Source of the DNA: Comamonadaceae bacterium
GTDB lineage: Bacteria; Pseudomonadota; Gammaproteobacteria; Burkholderiales; Burkholderiaceae_C
DNA length: 6,088 nucleotides
NCBI GenBank assembly: GCA_947451445.1
Contig: CANFZJ010000202.1
Coordinates: forward strand, 1 to 6,088
Direction of reading: 5' to 3'
In this document: in pieces, positions 5,746 through 6,088 of the stretch
Numbering within the stretch: the stretch's first letter is position 1
Layout of the letters: each line of letters opens with the position of its first letter
Notes under the pieces: model-generated
The model's input: only the letters and a program-made list of their open reading frames with translations
Told to the model about the DNA's origin: nothing
Databases searched by the model: none
Translations under genes and position numbers: made by a program

Positions 5746-6088
5746 CAATCTTCCACCTGCAAAATTGCCAGAAAAGCCTCTTGCGGCACTTCTACCGAGC
5801 CGATTTGCTTCATGCGTTTCTTACCTTGTTTTTGTTTGTCGAGCAGTTTGCGTTTGCGCGAAATGTCACCGCCGTAGCACTTGGCGATCACGTTCTTGCG
5901 TAGCGCTTTGATTGTCTCACGGGCAATAATGCCGGAGCCGATGGCCGCCTGGATGGCTACGTCGAACTGCTGGCGCGAAATGATCTCGCGCATTTTGGCC
6001 ACCACGGCCCGGCCCCGGTACTGCGACTGGCTGCGGTGCACGATGATCGACAAGGCATCGACCTTTTCGCTGTTCAGCAGAATGTCTA
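5745..6088 (-). CDS. lepA: Elongation factor 4 (LepA), C-terminal end (runs off window)
   Basis: Ribosome-associated translational GTPase, a paralogue of EF-G. Only the last 113 codons and the stop are in the window; the frame is open to the edge, so the true start and the GTPase domain lie outside. The visible part is the family-specific C-terminal region. It contains DILLNSEKVDALSIIVHR, then RQQFDVAIQAAIGSGIIARET, and the diagnostic AKCYGGDISRKRKLLDKQK and GKKRMKQIGSVEVPQEAFLAIL. This lysine-rich stretch reaches toward the peptidyl-transferase centre in known EF4 structures. The protein ends in VED. The TGA at 5745-5747 overlaps the lepB ATG by one base, consistent with the classical lepA-lepB operon. 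Confidence 0.97.
   Translation of the reverse strand, partial: DILLNSEKVDALSIIVHRSQSQYRGRAVVAKMREIISRQQFDVAIQAAIGSGIIARETIKALRKNVIAKCYGGDISRKRKLLDKQKQGKKRMKQIGSVEVPQEAFLAILQVED
5753..5758 (-). promoter_or_regulatory. Ribosome binding site of lepB
   Basis: AGGTGG on the minus strand, 7 nt before the ATG at 5745, lies inside the last codons of lepA. It supports the ATG over the TTG one codon upstream and over the internal ATG at 5683-5685. Confidence 0.7.

Overview
The window is a block of housekeeping genes, all on the minus strand, in the order lepA (3' end) - lepB - DUF4845 gene - rnc - era - recO - pdxJ - acpS - nagZ (5' part). Gene order, protein sequences, moderately high GC and two dispersed-repeat-like spacers point to a betaproteobacterium of the family Comamonadaceae, probably Rhodoferax or a near relative. 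The genus is my inference from memory, not a search.

Reading along transcription, from high to low coordinates. The C-terminal domain of LepA (EF4) enters at the window edge. It is followed by signal peptidase I (lepB), a small membrane-anchored DUF4845 protein, RNase III (rnc), the ribosome-assembly GTPase Era, the recombination mediator RecO, pyridoxine 5'-phosphate synthase (pdxJ), holo-ACP synthase (acpS) and the first 188 codons of beta-N-acetylhexosaminidase (nagZ). Most junctions are extremely tight: TGATG at lepA/lepB, TAAGTG at DUF4845/rnc, and ATGA overlaps at rnc/era and recO/pdxJ. This suggests one polycistronic, translationally coupled unit. The looser gaps are 19 nt (lepB-DUF4845), 58 nt (era-recO), 87 nt (pdxJ-acpS) and 72 nt (acpS-nagZ). 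I see no convincing promoter or terminator inside the window, so the main promoter presumably lies upstream of lepA, outside it.

The gene products join translation and ribosome biogenesis (LepA, RNase III, Era), protein export (LepB), DNA repair (RecO), cofactor and lipid biosynthesis (PdxJ, AcpS) and cell-wall recycling (NagZ). No gene is frameshifted or broken. No mobile element, CRISPR array, tRNA or rRNA is visible.

I found no previously undescribed system. The points worth a second look are: a PdxJ of a type unlike the E. coli enzyme; an AT-rich seven-codon run inside pdxJ that resembles part of a family-specific repeat; two repeat-like palindromic elements that form the acpS and nagZ leaders; an extra N-terminal hydrophobic segment in LepB; a roughly 40-residue N-terminal extension on Era; and the conserved but uncharacterised DUF4845 gene.
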